DNA of 64,000 nt, from assembly GCF_001431315.2 (NCBI RefSeq), contig NZ_LKHV02000001.1, positions 1,054,001 through 1,118,000 of the forward strand, read 5' to 3'. This DNA comes from Candidatus Berkiella cookevillensis (GTDB lineage: Bacteria > Pseudomonadota > Gammaproteobacteria > Berkiellales > Berkiellaceae). Within the stretch, counting starts at the first letter, position 1, and each line of letters opens with the position of its first letter. The notes under the pieces were generated by a model, which saw only the letters and a program-made list of their open reading frames with translations, searched no databases and was not told where the DNA came from. Of the stretch, positions 1 to 9,447 are shown one piece after another. The position numbers were made by a program, and so were the translations under genes.

Positions 1-878
1 TTTATATTTATTATTCAATGTTTGGTTTTCAACGCATTGGTGATTTAGCATGGGCTGCGGGTGATTCACGTGCCAAGGGATTTTTACTTGGCGGAACCTC
101 TGGTAGAACAACGCTCAACGGAGAAGGGTTGCAGCATCAAGACGGCCATAGCCATATTTTAGCGGGCACTATTCCTAATTGTGTTACCTATGATCCTACC
201 TATTCTTATGAGTTAGCCGTTATCATCCAGCATGGTTTAAAGCGTATGTATGAAGATAACGAAAATTTATATTTTTACATTACGCTCATGAATGAAAACT
301 ATGTGCATCCAGACATGCCTCAAGGTGTTGAAGAAGGCATTATCAAAGGTATGTATTTGCTTCAAAAAGCAAAGAAAATACAAAAATGTCATGTACAATT
401 AATGGGATCTGGTACTATTTTGCTTGAAGTATTAAAAGCAGTGGAACTTTTAGAGAAATATCAAGTAAGCGCCGATGTTTGGAGTGTGACAAGTATTAAT
501 GAACTGAGAAAAGATGCTTTGACGGTTGCAAGAGAAAACCTCTTAAACCCTGAAAAGACCAAGAAATTGAGCTATGTAGAAACGCTCTTGAAAGATGTGC
601 AAGGTCCAGTGATAGCAGCAACAGATTATATGAAATCTTATGTAGATGGAATTCACCCATTTATTAAGCAACGCTTTTATGCCTTGGGCACAGATGGTTT
701 TGGACGTAGTGATACACGTAGTCGCTTGCGTAAGCATTTTGAAGTAGATAGTCATATGATTGCCTATACGGCATTGGTAGGATTATTTGAAGAGGGTAAA
801 ATTGATCAGAAGATCTTGTTGAAAGCCAGAGAAGCTTTAGAGATTGCGCCTGATAAACTTGATCCTAGATTTTTGTAA
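1..878 (+). CDS. aceE: Pyruvate dehydrogenase E1 component, C-terminal part (5' end outside window)
   Basis: E1 decarboxylates pyruvate with thiamine diphosphate and passes the acetyl group to the lipoyl arm of E2 in the cytoplasmic pyruvate dehydrogenase complex. The frame is open from the first base (codons from position 3) and reads YIYYSMFGFQRIGDLAWAAG, the E. coli-type homodimeric AceE sequence, so the ATG at 18 is internal and the gene begins upstream of the window. About 291 codons of a protein normally near 890 residues are present, including the GFLLGGTSGRTTLNGEGLQH segment and the C-terminal GRSDTR region. aceF follows 14 bases later and lpdA after it, so this is the usual aceE-aceF-lpdA operon. 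Identification is by recalled family sequence. Confidence 0.96.
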   Translation, partial: YIYYSMFGFQRIGDLAWAAGDSRAKGFLLGGTSGRTTLNGEGLQHQDGHSHILAGTIPNCVTYDPTYSYELAVIIQHGLKRMYEDNENLYFYITLMNENYVHPDMPQGVEEGIIKGMYLLQKAKKIQKCHVQLMGSGTILLEVLKAVELLEKYQVSADVWSVTSINELRKDALTVARENLLNPEKTKKLSYVETLLKDVQGPVIAATDYMKSYVDGIHPFIKQRFYALGTDGFGRSDTRSRLRKHFEVDSHMIAYTALVGLFEEGKIDQKILLKAREALEIAPDKLDPRFL

Positions 879-892
879 AAGCGGAGAATACA

Positions 893-2530
893 TTGAGTGC
901 TTTAGAAGATATCAAAGTTCCTAACATTGGTGATTTTCACGGTGTTGAAGTCATTGAGCTTTTAGTAAAAGTGGGTGATGTGCTTGCTGCAGAAGATCCA
1001 CTCCTTACCTTGGAAACAGAAAAGGCAACGATGGATATACCTTGCCCTATGGCAGGGGTTGTCGATGCTATTTTGGTAAAGGCAGGTGATAAAGTATCGC
1101 AAGGTGATGTGATTTTGAAGCTCAAAGCGACAGCCAATGAAACCAAAATTGAGCCTCCTGCAAGCGTTAGTACTACTACAGCAGTAGAGCAACAATCACT
1201 CGAATCTACGACTACACAAGCAGAAGTATCTGTTTCTGTTAATGCTCCAGTCTCATCCAGCAGTGTTACGATAAGTTTGCCGCAAGCTGATGATTTTAAA
1301 GATGTAACGGTTATTGAAATTTTAGTAAAACCTGGTGATAAGATTGTTAAAGATCAATCCATCATTGCGTTGGAGAGTGAAAAAGCGAGCTTGGAGTTAC
1401 CCAGCGAAGAAGCAGGCGTAATAGAAGAAATTTTTGTTAAAGTAGGGGATAAAGCAAACCCTGGCACAAAAATATTGAAGATGTTGGCAGAGGTAAGTGG
1501 GCCTGTTGCTACGGAGGTCGCTCAAAAGACAGCTTTAGCAGCACCTGCTGAGAAAACCTCAGTGCCTGCTACACAGATTATACCAGTGATAAATCAAGCT
1601 TCTCCTTCTATTGCATCTGTTGCATACAATGGAACAGGTGGGCATGCGGGACCTGCAACACGTAAATTAGCGCGTGTATTGGGCGTAGATTTGTCAAAGG
1701 TTTCGGGTAGTGGACACAAAGGCCGTATTACGACTCAAGACGTAGAGCAATATGTAAAAGCTTATTTGCAAAAGCAACCTGAATCTACTGGGACAGGTAT
1801 TCCACCTATTCCTGCTCAAGATTTTAGCCAATTTGGAGAGATTGAGGTAAAATCATTGTCGCGGATTAAGAAGCTAACCGCTCGAAACATGTCGCGCAAT
1901 TGGTTGAATATTCCTCATGTTACTCAGTTTGATGAAGCGGATATTACTGAACTAGAGAAATTTAGAAAAGGAAATAAGCAGGCAGCACAAGATAAAGGCA
2001 TTAATTTAACGCCGGTTAGTTTTATCATCAAAGCGGTTGTGTCTGCGCTTAAAACTTTTCCCCAGTTTAATGCTTCGCTTTCTACAGATAGTGAAGAGTT
2101 GATATATAAAAAATATTTTAATATCGGTGTTGCTGTGGATACACCAAATGGTCTGTTAGTTCCCGTTTTAAAAGATGCGGATGCTAAAGGATTGTTTGAA
2201 ATTGCCAAAGAAATAGGTGAGCTGAGTGAAAAAGCCAGGAAAGGTGAGTTAAAAGCTGCAGAAATGCAAGGCAATACTTTTACAATCACCAGCTTAGGTA
2301 ATTTAGGTGGAACACAATTTACACCTATTATCAATGCACCGGATGTTGCCATTTTAGGCGTTTCGCGCCTAAGCACAAAAGCAGTATGGTTAAATGAACA
2401 ATTTGTGCCAAGACAAATGTTGCCCTTAGCACTTTCTTATGACCATCGTGTTATTGATGGCGTTGAAGGTGCAAAATTTATGACACATATTTGTACGAAA
2501 CTGCAAGATATACGCAAACTATTATTATAG
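893..2530 (+). CDS. aceF: Dihydrolipoyl acetyltransferase (E2) of pyruvate dehydrogenase
   Basis: E2 forms the core of the pyruvate dehydrogenase complex and transfers acetyl groups from lipoyl-lysine to CoA. The protein (545 residues) has two lipoyl domains, each with its modification motif (ETEKATMDIP near residue 45 and ESEKASLELP near 165), joined by Ala/Pro/Ser/Thr-rich linkers. A peripheral subunit-binding domain follows (GPATRKLARVLGVDL, near 255). The catalytic domain carries the active-site DHRVIDG near the C-terminus. E. coli AceF has three lipoyl domains; two is common elsewhere. The start is TTG at 893, chosen because GGAG lies at 883-886 and the lipoyl domain begins immediately; no ATG fits as well. 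It lies 14 bases after aceE and 31 bases before lpdA. Confidence 0.96.
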   Translation: MSALEDIKVPNIGDFHGVEVIELLVKVGDVLAAEDPLLTLETEKATMDIPCPMAGVVDAILVKAGDKVSQGDVILKLKATANETKIEPPASVSTTTAVEQQSLESTTTQAEVSVSVNAPVSSSSVTISLPQADDFKDVTVIEILVKPGDKIVKDQSIIALESEKASLELPSEEAGVIEEIFVKVGDKANPGTKILKMLAEVSGPVATEVAQKTALAAPAEKTSVPATQIIPVINQASPSIASVAYNGTGGHAGPATRKLARVLGVDLSKVSGSGHKGRITTQDVEQYVKAYLQKQPESTGTGIPPIPAQDFSQFGEIEVKSLSRIKKLTARNMSRNWLNIPHVTQFDEADITELEKFRKGNKQAAQDKGINLTPVSFIIKAVVSALKTFPQFNASLSTDSEELIYKKYFNIGVAVDTPNGLLVPVLKDADAKGLFEIAKEIGELSEKARKGELKAAEMQGNTFTITSLGNLGGTQFTPIINAPDVAILGVSRLSTKAVWLNEQFVPRQMLPLALSYDHRVIDGVEGAKFMTHICTKLQDIRKLLL

Positions 2531-2561
2531 AGTAAATGATAAATAAAAAAGAGGTGAGAAT

Positions 2562-3980
2562 ATGGCTGACGTTATCAAAGCCAAGGTAGTTGTGATTGGT
2601 AGTGGTCCTGGTGGCTATAGCGCCGCTTTTCGAGCAGCCGATTTGTTGGGTGAAGGTGTTGTGCTTGTTGAGCGCTATGAAGAGTTAGGTGGCGTATGTT
2701 TGAATGTGGGTTGTATTCCATCAAAAGCATTATTGCATACTGCAAATATTATTAATGAAACCAAAGAAATGGCTAAGCATGGGGTTGATTTTGGTGCGCC
2801 TAAAATCAATCTGGATAAGCTAAGAGATTTTAAAAATGGCGTTGTTAAAAAACTAAACGCTGGCTTAAAGCAAATGGCAAAATTACGTAAAGTAAATGTT
2901 GTGCATGGCGAAGCAAAATTTAGTGATACACACACATTGCTTGTTTCTGGCGCTAAGCAGACAACCATTGAATTTGAAAATGTGATTATTGCGGCAGGTT
3001 CTAGACCCGTTCACTTACCGTTCTTGCCAAAAGATGATCCAAGAGTATTGGATTCTACAGGCGCATTAGAATTAAAAGAAATTCCTAAAAAAATGCTTGT
3101 CGTTGGCGGTGGTATTATCGGTATGGAAATGGCCACGGTATATCATGCTTTAGGTAGCGAAATTGATGTGGTTGAATTAACCGATTTTGTATTGCCAGGT
3201 GTGGATAAAGACATTGCAACGCCATTTCATAAATTCGTTCAAAAACGATATAAAAATATTTGGTTGAGCACTAAAGTTGTGAAAGCAGAAGCGAAACAAG
3301 ATGGTATTTGGGTACACTTTGAAGGCAAAGATGCACCTAAAGATCCCGTTCGCTATGACTGTGTCTTACAATCTGTGGGTCGTATTCCAAATGGTAAAAT
3401 GTTAGATGCAGAAAAAGCAGGCGTACAGGTTGATGAGCGTGGTTTTATTGCAACGGATAAGCAAATGCGCACAAACGTACCACACATTTTTGCAATTGGT
3501 GATATTGTGGGGCAACCTATGTTGGCACACAAAGCTGTTCCAGAAGGTCGATTGGCTGCGGAAGTGATTGCTGGCAAGAAACATTTCTTTGACGCAAAAT
3601 GTATTCCAAGTGTTGCTTATACCGATCCTGAAGTGGCATGGGTAGGGCTGACAGAAGCTGAAGCCAAAGCGCAAAATATTGATTACGATAAAGGTGTTTA
3701 TCCTTGGGCAGCGAGCGGTCGTGCGATTGGTTTAGGCAGAGAAGAGGGCTTAACCAAAGTAATTTTCTGTAATAAAACACATCGTGTCTTGGGGGCTGCG
3801 GTTGTTGGCGTACATGCTGGCGACTTAATCTCTGAAATGGCATTAGCGATTGAAATGGGATGTGAGGCAGAAGATCTAGCGTTGACCATCCATCCTCACC
3901 CAACCTTATCAGAAACCCTGATGCAAGCAGCAGAAGTGTATGAAGGGACTGTGACAGATTTGCCTAACAAGAAGAAATAA
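2562..3980 (+). CDS. lpdA: Dihydrolipoamide dehydrogenase (E3)
   Basis: This FAD flavoprotein reoxidises dihydrolipoamide with NAD+ and is usually shared by the pyruvate and 2-oxoglutarate dehydrogenase complexes. The 472-residue length is typical. Visible features are the N-terminal FAD-binding GSGPGGYSAAFRAADLG-type fold, the redox disulfide in GGVCLNVGCIPSKALL, the NAD-binding VVGGGIIGMEMATVYHALG, the second FAD motif AIGDIVGQPMLAHKA, and the C-terminal HPHPTLSETLMQAA with the catalytic His-Glu region. A GAGGTGAG ribosome site precedes the ATG. It is the last gene of the aceE-aceF-lpdA operon. No hairpin with a T-run follows directly; the repeat at 4004-4152 is the next element. Confidence 0.97.
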   Translation: MADVIKAKVVVIGSGPGGYSAAFRAADLLGEGVVLVERYEELGGVCLNVGCIPSKALLHTANIINETKEMAKHGVDFGAPKINLDKLRDFKNGVVKKLNAGLKQMAKLRKVNVVHGEAKFSDTHTLLVSGAKQTTIEFENVIIAAGSRPVHLPFLPKDDPRVLDSTGALELKEIPKKMLVVGGGIIGMEMATVYHALGSEIDVVELTDFVLPGVDKDIATPFHKFVQKRYKNIWLSTKVVKAEAKQDGIWVHFEGKDAPKDPVRYDCVLQSVGRIPNGKMLDAEKAGVQVDERGFIATDKQMRTNVPHIFAIGDIVGQPMLAHKAVPEGRLAAEVIAGKKHFFDAKCIPSVAYTDPEVAWVGLTEAEAKAQNIDYDKGVYPWAASGRAIGLGREEGLTKVIFCNKTHRVLGAAVVGVHAGDLISEMALAIEMGCEAEDLALTIHPHPTLSETLMQAAEVYEGTVTDLPNKKK

Positions 3981-4003
3981 ACTCACGTGCTGTCTGAGAC
4001 ATC

Positions 4004-4152
4004 CCCTCAAATTTCTAGTAGATTGTCATCCCAGAATTTTGCGAAGCAAAATATCTGGGATCCACAGGTGCTTTGCGCCTGGTAGCCCAAAGGGCTACTG
4101 GATACCAGCCTTCGCTGGTATGACATGTTATCTGATTTTTTCAGTATAAAAA
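4004..4152. repeat. Multi-hairpin intergenic repeat, MITE-like
   Basis: This non-coding stretch holds four consecutive stem-loops: 4028-4061 (ATCCCAGAATTTTGC pairing with GCAAAATATCTGGGAT), 4065-4081, 4083-4097 (TAGCCCAAAGGGCTA) and 4102-4121 (ATACCAGCCTTCGCTGGTAT). Its outer edges, CCTCAAATTTCTAGTAGATTGTCATCCCAG on the left and GCTGGTATGACATGTTATCTGATTTTTTCA-like on the right, recur with few changes at both edges of the element at 61288-61560, whose centre differs. It therefore looks like a dispersed repeat family. It may also end transcription of lpdA and of the convergent gene. Confidence 0.7.
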
Positions 4153-4167
4153 TTTTTCTGGGATGCC

Positions 4168-5085
4168 TCAGAGGCGCTGTGTGCTCTGTCTTGTCCGACG
4201 TATCCAATTCATTTTTGACATTCTTATCAGGCATTCCATAACAATCAAGGAAGCTATTAGTCCAAGTATTGACTCAAGTGTTAAATATCTTGTGATCATC
4301 GTTACTTTTAAAAGTAACACACCTGTTATCAATAATAAGAGTATGAATAATCTTCGATTGGGTTGTAACAAAGGTATGCTGATAATATATAAAAACATGC
4401 CCTGTAGTGCATATTTATAGAAGATATAGCTCTCAAATAGTGACCAATGATGGACTACTTCTCGTATTGGTTTTATGGCAGATTTAAGATGAGATGGATG
4501 CAAGGTTGGTACATAGGGGTAGAGATGGTAAAGCACCCCAATAATCATAAATGCAAAGGCAAAGGCTTGTAAAAGACGAGATGGATAATCGATTTTTACA
4601 GTCAAGCGGAATTGGCTTTCCCAAAAACTAAAAGTAGCAATAAAAATGAATCCAATTAAAGAACCAATAAGCCCACTACTTGCATTTAAGGCAATGTCTA
4701 ATAAAGAGCTTACGCGAATAGGATTGTAGATTTGCACTATTTCCATACAAGTACATAGCAGCAGTGCAAATAAAAAACTGGCAAGCATGCATCTTAGTGC
4801 AGATTTGTTTTCAAGATGATAAATGAGTGTAATTAAAAAACCTAGAGGTATATATAGTAATAAATTTTGTACAATATCGAAGAGGAAAACGCGGTGTTGC
4901 CATCCGTAAAGCAGTGCGTAGGGAAAGGGCTTTTGTGGTGCTTGCCAATCTTCCAGGGGAATGATGGATACAAAAATAATGAAGGCTGTATACATAAATA
5001 CGCCAGTCACAAATAGTTGTTTGGCCAACTTTTTTGTGTGTTGCGATCGATGACAAAGATTGGAGAAGGCATTAGAAAGTTGCAT
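4168..5085 (-). CDS. VanZ-like membrane protein
   Basis: This is a predicted inner-membrane protein with about eight hydrophobic segments. The N-terminal half matches the VanZ-like pattern: a first helix followed by a short periplasmic stretch, then DIVQNLLLYIPLGFLI, then CMEIVQIYNPIRVSSLLDIA followed by NASSGLIGSLIG. In this family the Asp/Asn-Pro-Gly and Glu-Gln...Arg...Asp positions are conserved. Function in most members is unknown; VanZ itself gives low-level teicoplanin resistance. The frame is open to a TTG at 5175, which would add 30 mostly polar residues, but no Shine-Dalgarno precedes it. The ATG at 5085 starts just before the first hydrophobic region, also with only a weak site, so the start is uncertain. 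It is convergent with lpdA and divergent from putP. Confidence 0.7.
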   Translation of the reverse strand: MQLSNAFSNLCHRSQHTKKLAKQLFVTGVFMYTAFIIFVSIIPLEDWQAPQKPFPYALLYGWQHRVFLFDIVQNLLLYIPLGFLITLIYHLENKSALRCMLASFLFALLLCTCMEIVQIYNPIRVSSLLDIALNASSGLIGSLIGFIFIATFSFWESQFRLTVKIDYPSRLLQAFAFAFMIIGVLYHLYPYVPTLHPSHLKSAIKPIREVVHHWSLFESYIFYKYALQGMFLYIISIPLLQPNRRLFILLLLITGVLLLKVTMITRYLTLESILGLIASLIVMECLIRMSKMNWIRRTRQSTQRL

Positions 5086-5385
5086 ACCCCAAGTATATGC
5101 AATTGTAGGGCGTCTTGCTTTAGTTGATTTGCTTGTATAGTCTTCGCATATGAGTTTTACCCGCAATGGGTACAATGACGGAGGTGTTGTCTTCGCTATC
5201 TTGCATATGGGAACGAAGGTTGCTTGAGGCTCGACGTCTATCCGAAAGCTTATTTGCTGTGACTATATCGAGGCTAGTTTGATGCTGTCATTTTCCCTAT
5301 AATAGATTTTCTTAGAAGTTTGCTTTCTCCCTCATTTGGGAATTCAATTCTTGGCCTGAATTAATTTTATTTAAAAGTGAGAGTT

Positions 5386-6852
5386 ATGGATTTAATTACA
5401 GTCAGCGCTTTTAGTTTGTATTTGCTTGTTGTTGTTGCAATAGCGCTGGTAGCGTATCAACGAACTCAGAATTTAGGTGACTTTGTTTTAGGGGGAAGAC
5501 AATTAGGTGGTCCGGTTGCAGCGCTGAGCGCAGGTGCTTCTGATATGAGCGCTTGGCTGCTCTTAGGCTTGCCTGGCGCGGTGTATACTTTTGGCTTAAA
5601 TCAGATATGGCTGCCTATTGGACTTACAGTGGGCGCTTATATTAGTTGGCGTATCATCGCAAAGCCATTAAGAGTTTATTCTCAATTTGCAAATGACTCT
5701 TTGACACTCCCTGCTTTTTTAGACAATCGTTTCTTGGATAATAGTGGTATTATTCGATGTCTCTTAGCCTTGGTTACTCTTTTCTTTTTTGCTTTTTATA
5801 CCGCATCAGGTCTAGTCGGTGGGGCTGTTTTATTACAACGCTTTAATATTTCCTATACCGAAGCACTATGGCTTGGAACGGCTATCATTGTTGCTTATAC
5901 CTTTATTGGTGGTTTTTTAGCAGTAAGCTGGACAGATTTCTTTCAAGGCTCATTCATGTTTATATGCTTGCTACTAGTGCCCTTCATTGCAGTAGCTGAA
6001 CTGGGTGGCTGGTCGCAAATGGCACAAACGATTCAGAATACAACGCCTGAAAAATTGAAACCATTTCAAGGTTTTAATGCTTTGCTCTTTTTTAATTTGA
6101 TGGCATGGGGCTTAGGCTATTTTGGTCAACCTCATATTTTAGTTCGATTTATGGCAGTGAAAACGCTCAAAGACATAACAATTGCGAGACGTATTTGCGT
6201 TGGTTGGATGAGTTTTTCAATGATGGGAGCGGTATTAATTGGTATTGTTGGAGTAAGTTACTTCTATCAAAAAGAATTACATCCTGAGTCTATTTTTATT
6301 TTATTTTCTCAATCACTCTTTTCACCTTGGTTAGCAGGTATTTTATTTGCAGCTATTTTGTCTTCTATCATGTGTGCCATTGATTCACAGATGTTGGCAT
6401 CTTCTAGTGCATTAACAGAAGATATTTATCATAAATGGATTCATAGAAATGCAAAACCTAAACATCTCATGTGGATTGGTCGGTTTGCAATTATAGTTAT
6501 CGCTGCGGTTGCTGTTTATTTAGCAAGAGATCCAGAAAGCCGTGTTATTCACTTAGTTGCCTTTGCGTGGGCAGGATTGGGAAGTGCTTTTGGCCCAGCT
6601 GTTATTGGTGCTTTATATTGGCGCAGAATGACTGCAAAAGGCGCAATGGCGGGTATTGTGGTAGGCGCATTCGCCGTGATTATTTGGCATTTGAAGATAG
6701 GCGGTATTTTTGATTTGTATGAAATCATACCAGGCTTTTTTCTGGGTACATTAGCCATGATTATTGGTAGCTTGCTTGATGTACCGCCAGCAAAAGAAAT
6801 CACGGATCAATTTGATGAGGTCAAGGCTTTTATCAAAGCATCTCAAAAGTAG
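5386..6852 (+). CDS. putP: Sodium/proline symporter
   Basis: PutP imports proline with Na+ across the inner membrane. The protein (488 residues from ATG 5386) aligns along its length with E. coli PutP from memory. It shows LGGRQLGGPVAALSAGASDM (the family Na+-site region, TM2), SAWLLLGLPGAVY, TYTFIGGFLAVSWTDFFQG-type TM5-6, GWGLGYFGQPHILVRFMA-like TM7 and the helix containing SSALTEDIYHKW. Thirteen membrane helices are expected. An in-frame GTG at 5377 is possible, but the AGTGAGAG just before ATG 5386 acts better as the ribosome site. putA follows 12 bases downstream, so uptake and oxidation of proline are in one unit. The transporter is intact although putA is broken. Confidence 0.95.
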   Translation: MDLITVSAFSLYLLVVVAIALVAYQRTQNLGDFVLGGRQLGGPVAALSAGASDMSAWLLLGLPGAVYTFGLNQIWLPIGLTVGAYISWRIIAKPLRVYSQFANDSLTLPAFLDNRFLDNSGIIRCLLALVTLFFFAFYTASGLVGGAVLLQRFNISYTEALWLGTAIIVAYTFIGGFLAVSWTDFFQGSFMFICLLLVPFIAVAELGGWSQMAQTIQNTTPEKLKPFQGFNALLFFNLMAWGLGYFGQPHILVRFMAVKTLKDITIARRICVGWMSFSMMGAVLIGIVGVSYFYQKELHPESIFILFSQSLFSPWLAGILFAAILSSIMCAIDSQMLASSSALTEDIYHKWIHRNAKPKHLMWIGRFAIIVIAAVAVYLARDPESRVIHLVAFAWAGLGSAFGPAVIGALYWRRMTAKGAMAGIVVGAFAVIIWHLKIGGIFDLYEIIPGFFLGTLAMIIGSLLDVPPAKEITDQFDEVKAFIKASQK

Positions 6853-6864
6853 TAAGGATTTATC

Positions 6865-9447
6865 ATGTCTAATTCTGAATTTGAAATCATTGCAAACCTT
6901 GAACAAACGAAACGTTTAGATCAACTTTATCGCCAAGATGAAGAGCAGTTGGTAAATGAGCTTTTAGAAAAAGCTGCCATTAATAATATGGATATGCGTT
7001 CCATCCAAGAAGAAGCGATTCAGCTTGTAACAGAATTGCGCAAGCAAAGAACCACAAAGGGTGGTTTAGATGCTTTTATGTTTCAATATGATTTATCCAG
7101 CGAAGAAGGCATTGCTTTGATGTGTTTGGCAGAAGCATTATTGCGTATACCTGATAAAGAAAATATTGATAAATTAATTCGAGATAAATTAGTTTCTGCT
7201 AATTGGGGTGCGCATTTAGGTAAGAGTCATTCTTTATTTGTGAATGCAGCCACTTGGGCGTTGATGTTAACAGGTAAGATGATTGCTCAGCCACATCATG
7301 AATCTTTTACTGATCATGGTAAAGGACTGACGAGTGCATTGAAAAAACTAGCAACAAAAGGTGGTGAGCCTATTGTGCGTCAAGCAATTAGTCAGGCCAT
7401 GAAAATATTAGGCAAGCAATTTGTCATGGGGCGTAGTATTCAAGAAGCATTGAAAAGAGCACGCGATAAAGAAGCAATGGGCTATCGATATTCCTATGAT
7501 ATGTTGGGTGAGGCTGCATTTACAGCGGATGATGCAAAACGTTATTTGGATGCCTATGTGTGTGCAATAGAAGCTATTGGTGAAGAAAGCGCAGGAAAAG
7601 GCCCCTTTGTTGGCCCTGGCATATCGATTAAATTGTCTGCCTTGCATCCTCGCTATGAACTCTCTAAAACCAAGCGCGTTGAAACAGAACTTTTAGCCAG
7701 TATGAATAAACTTATTCTACTTGCAAAAGAGAAAAATATTGGCCTTACCATTGATGCAGAAGAATCTTATCGATTAATGCCTTCTTTGAGGTTGCTAGAA
7801 AAAATATTAGCCTCAGGCATTGCGAAAGGATGGGATGGCCTAGGATTGGCCGTACAGGCTTATCAAAAACGTGCTTTGGCAGTGATTGATCATCTTAAAT
7901 TTTTAAGTGATAAATATGATCAAAAATTGTGTGTGCGCTTAGTCAAAGGGGCGTATTGGGACACAGAGATTAAATTAACACAAGTTCAAGGTTTAGAAGA
8001 TTATCCAGTATTTACCCGTAAAGTGACGACAGATGTGAATTACATCGCTTGTGTTAAAAAGCTATGCGAATATAAAGATTCTTTCTTTTTGCAATTTGCA
8101 ACGCATAATGCACTTACTGTATCCATTGTAAAGCATTTATGTAAGCAACATCATGTGGAGCATTATGAATATCAATGCTTACATGGTATGGGCGATCCTC
8201 TGTATGATCAAATTGTAAGTCAAAAACCTTGTAGAGTTTATGCCCCTGTCGGTAGTCATGAAGATTTACTGGCCTATTTGGTCCGTCGATTATTAGAAAA
8301 TGGTGCTAACTCTTCTTTTGTAAACCGTATTGCAAATGATGAGTTGCCTTTAGAATCGATTATTCAAAGCCCAATGGAAAAGCTGAAGAGCTATAGCAGC
8401 AAGCGACATCCGAATATTCCTTTACCTAAAAATTTATTTGGTGAGCAGCGTTTAAATTCAAAGGGCTTGGATTTAGCGCAACCGAAAGCGTTTTATCCTG
8501 TTTTAAAAGAAATTGAATTGCTTGCCAACAAGATGCATTTTGCACAGCCTACTTTTTTAGAATCAAAAAATCCAAGCGCTGTTAAATGCTATTCTCCTAT
8601 AGATGCACGGCATTGTTTAGGAGAGATTGTGCAAGCAACACCTGAGAGTATTGGCTTGGCTGTAGATAAGGCAGATGAAGCATATCAAAAGTGGCGCTTT
8701 AGTGATGCCGCTACACGCAGTCATTTACTCAATCAAACAGCTGATTTGTTGGAAAATAATAGAACTGAATTATTAGCACTCTTAATGTATGAAGGCGGAA
8801 AAATTTTAGATGATGCTGTAAGTGAGTTAAGAGAAGCGGTTGATTTTTGTCGTTATTATGCACAAGAGGCACTTAAACATCACCAGGCTACCACTTTAAG
8901 AGGTCCTACAGGCGAGTTAAATCAACTCAGCTTGCATGGGCGTGGCATTATTGCTTGTATCAGTCCATGGAATTTTCCTTTAGCAATCTTTATAGGGCAG
9001 GTAACAGCTGCACTTGCCAGCGGAAATTGCGTAATTGCAAAACCTGCTGCTCAGACAACATTAATCGCACAGCGTGCAATTGATTTTCTGCACCAGGCAG
9101 GATTTGCGAAGGCTGTTGTTCAATTGTTGCCAACATCAGGACATCTGGTGAGCGAGCATTTATTAAAAGATATACGTGTTCGAGGCGTGTTGTTCACAGG
9201 TTCAACAGAAACAGCAAGAAATATAAATCAATTGCTTGCAAATAGACCTGGGCCAATTGTGCCCTTTGTTGCAGAAACGGGTGGACAAAATGCAATGATT
9301 GTTGATTCATCTGCATTGGCAGAGCAAGTAGTGAGCGATGTCATTACTTCTGCTTTTAAAAGCGCAGGTCAACGTTGTTCTGCACTACGTGTATTGTTTG
9401 TACAAGAAGACATTGCCGATAAGATTATTACGATGTTAAAAGGTGCC
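6865..9447 (+). pseudogene. putA: Proline dehydrogenase/P5C dehydrogenase, 5' fragment, split by insertion sequence
   Basis: PutA oxidises proline to glutamate through an FAD proline dehydrogenase and an NAD+-dependent P5C dehydrogenase. This fragment (861 codons) keeps the complete proline dehydrogenase domain (AEESYRLMPSLRLLEKIL, YQCLHGMGDPLYDQ, CRVYAPVGSHEDLLAYLVRR). It also keeps most of the aldehyde dehydrogenase domain, including CISPWNFPLAIFIGQ, ETGGQNAMIVD and the catalytic cysteine in SAGQRCSALR. The true sequence stops at GGTGCC (9442-9447), where the insertion sequence begins; translation runs on to TAA at 9469-9471, giving an 868-residue protein. The E. coli-type N-terminal DNA-binding domain is absent, so the intact form would be about 1051 residues. 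The truncated protein could still oxidise proline but probably cannot dehydrogenate P5C. Confidence 0.93.

Noticed and set aside
4163-4420. Open frame of 85 codons on the plus strand opposite the VanZ-like gene
   Set aside because: It lies antisense to a well-supported membrane protein gene, has no ribosome site and shows no recognisable sequence.
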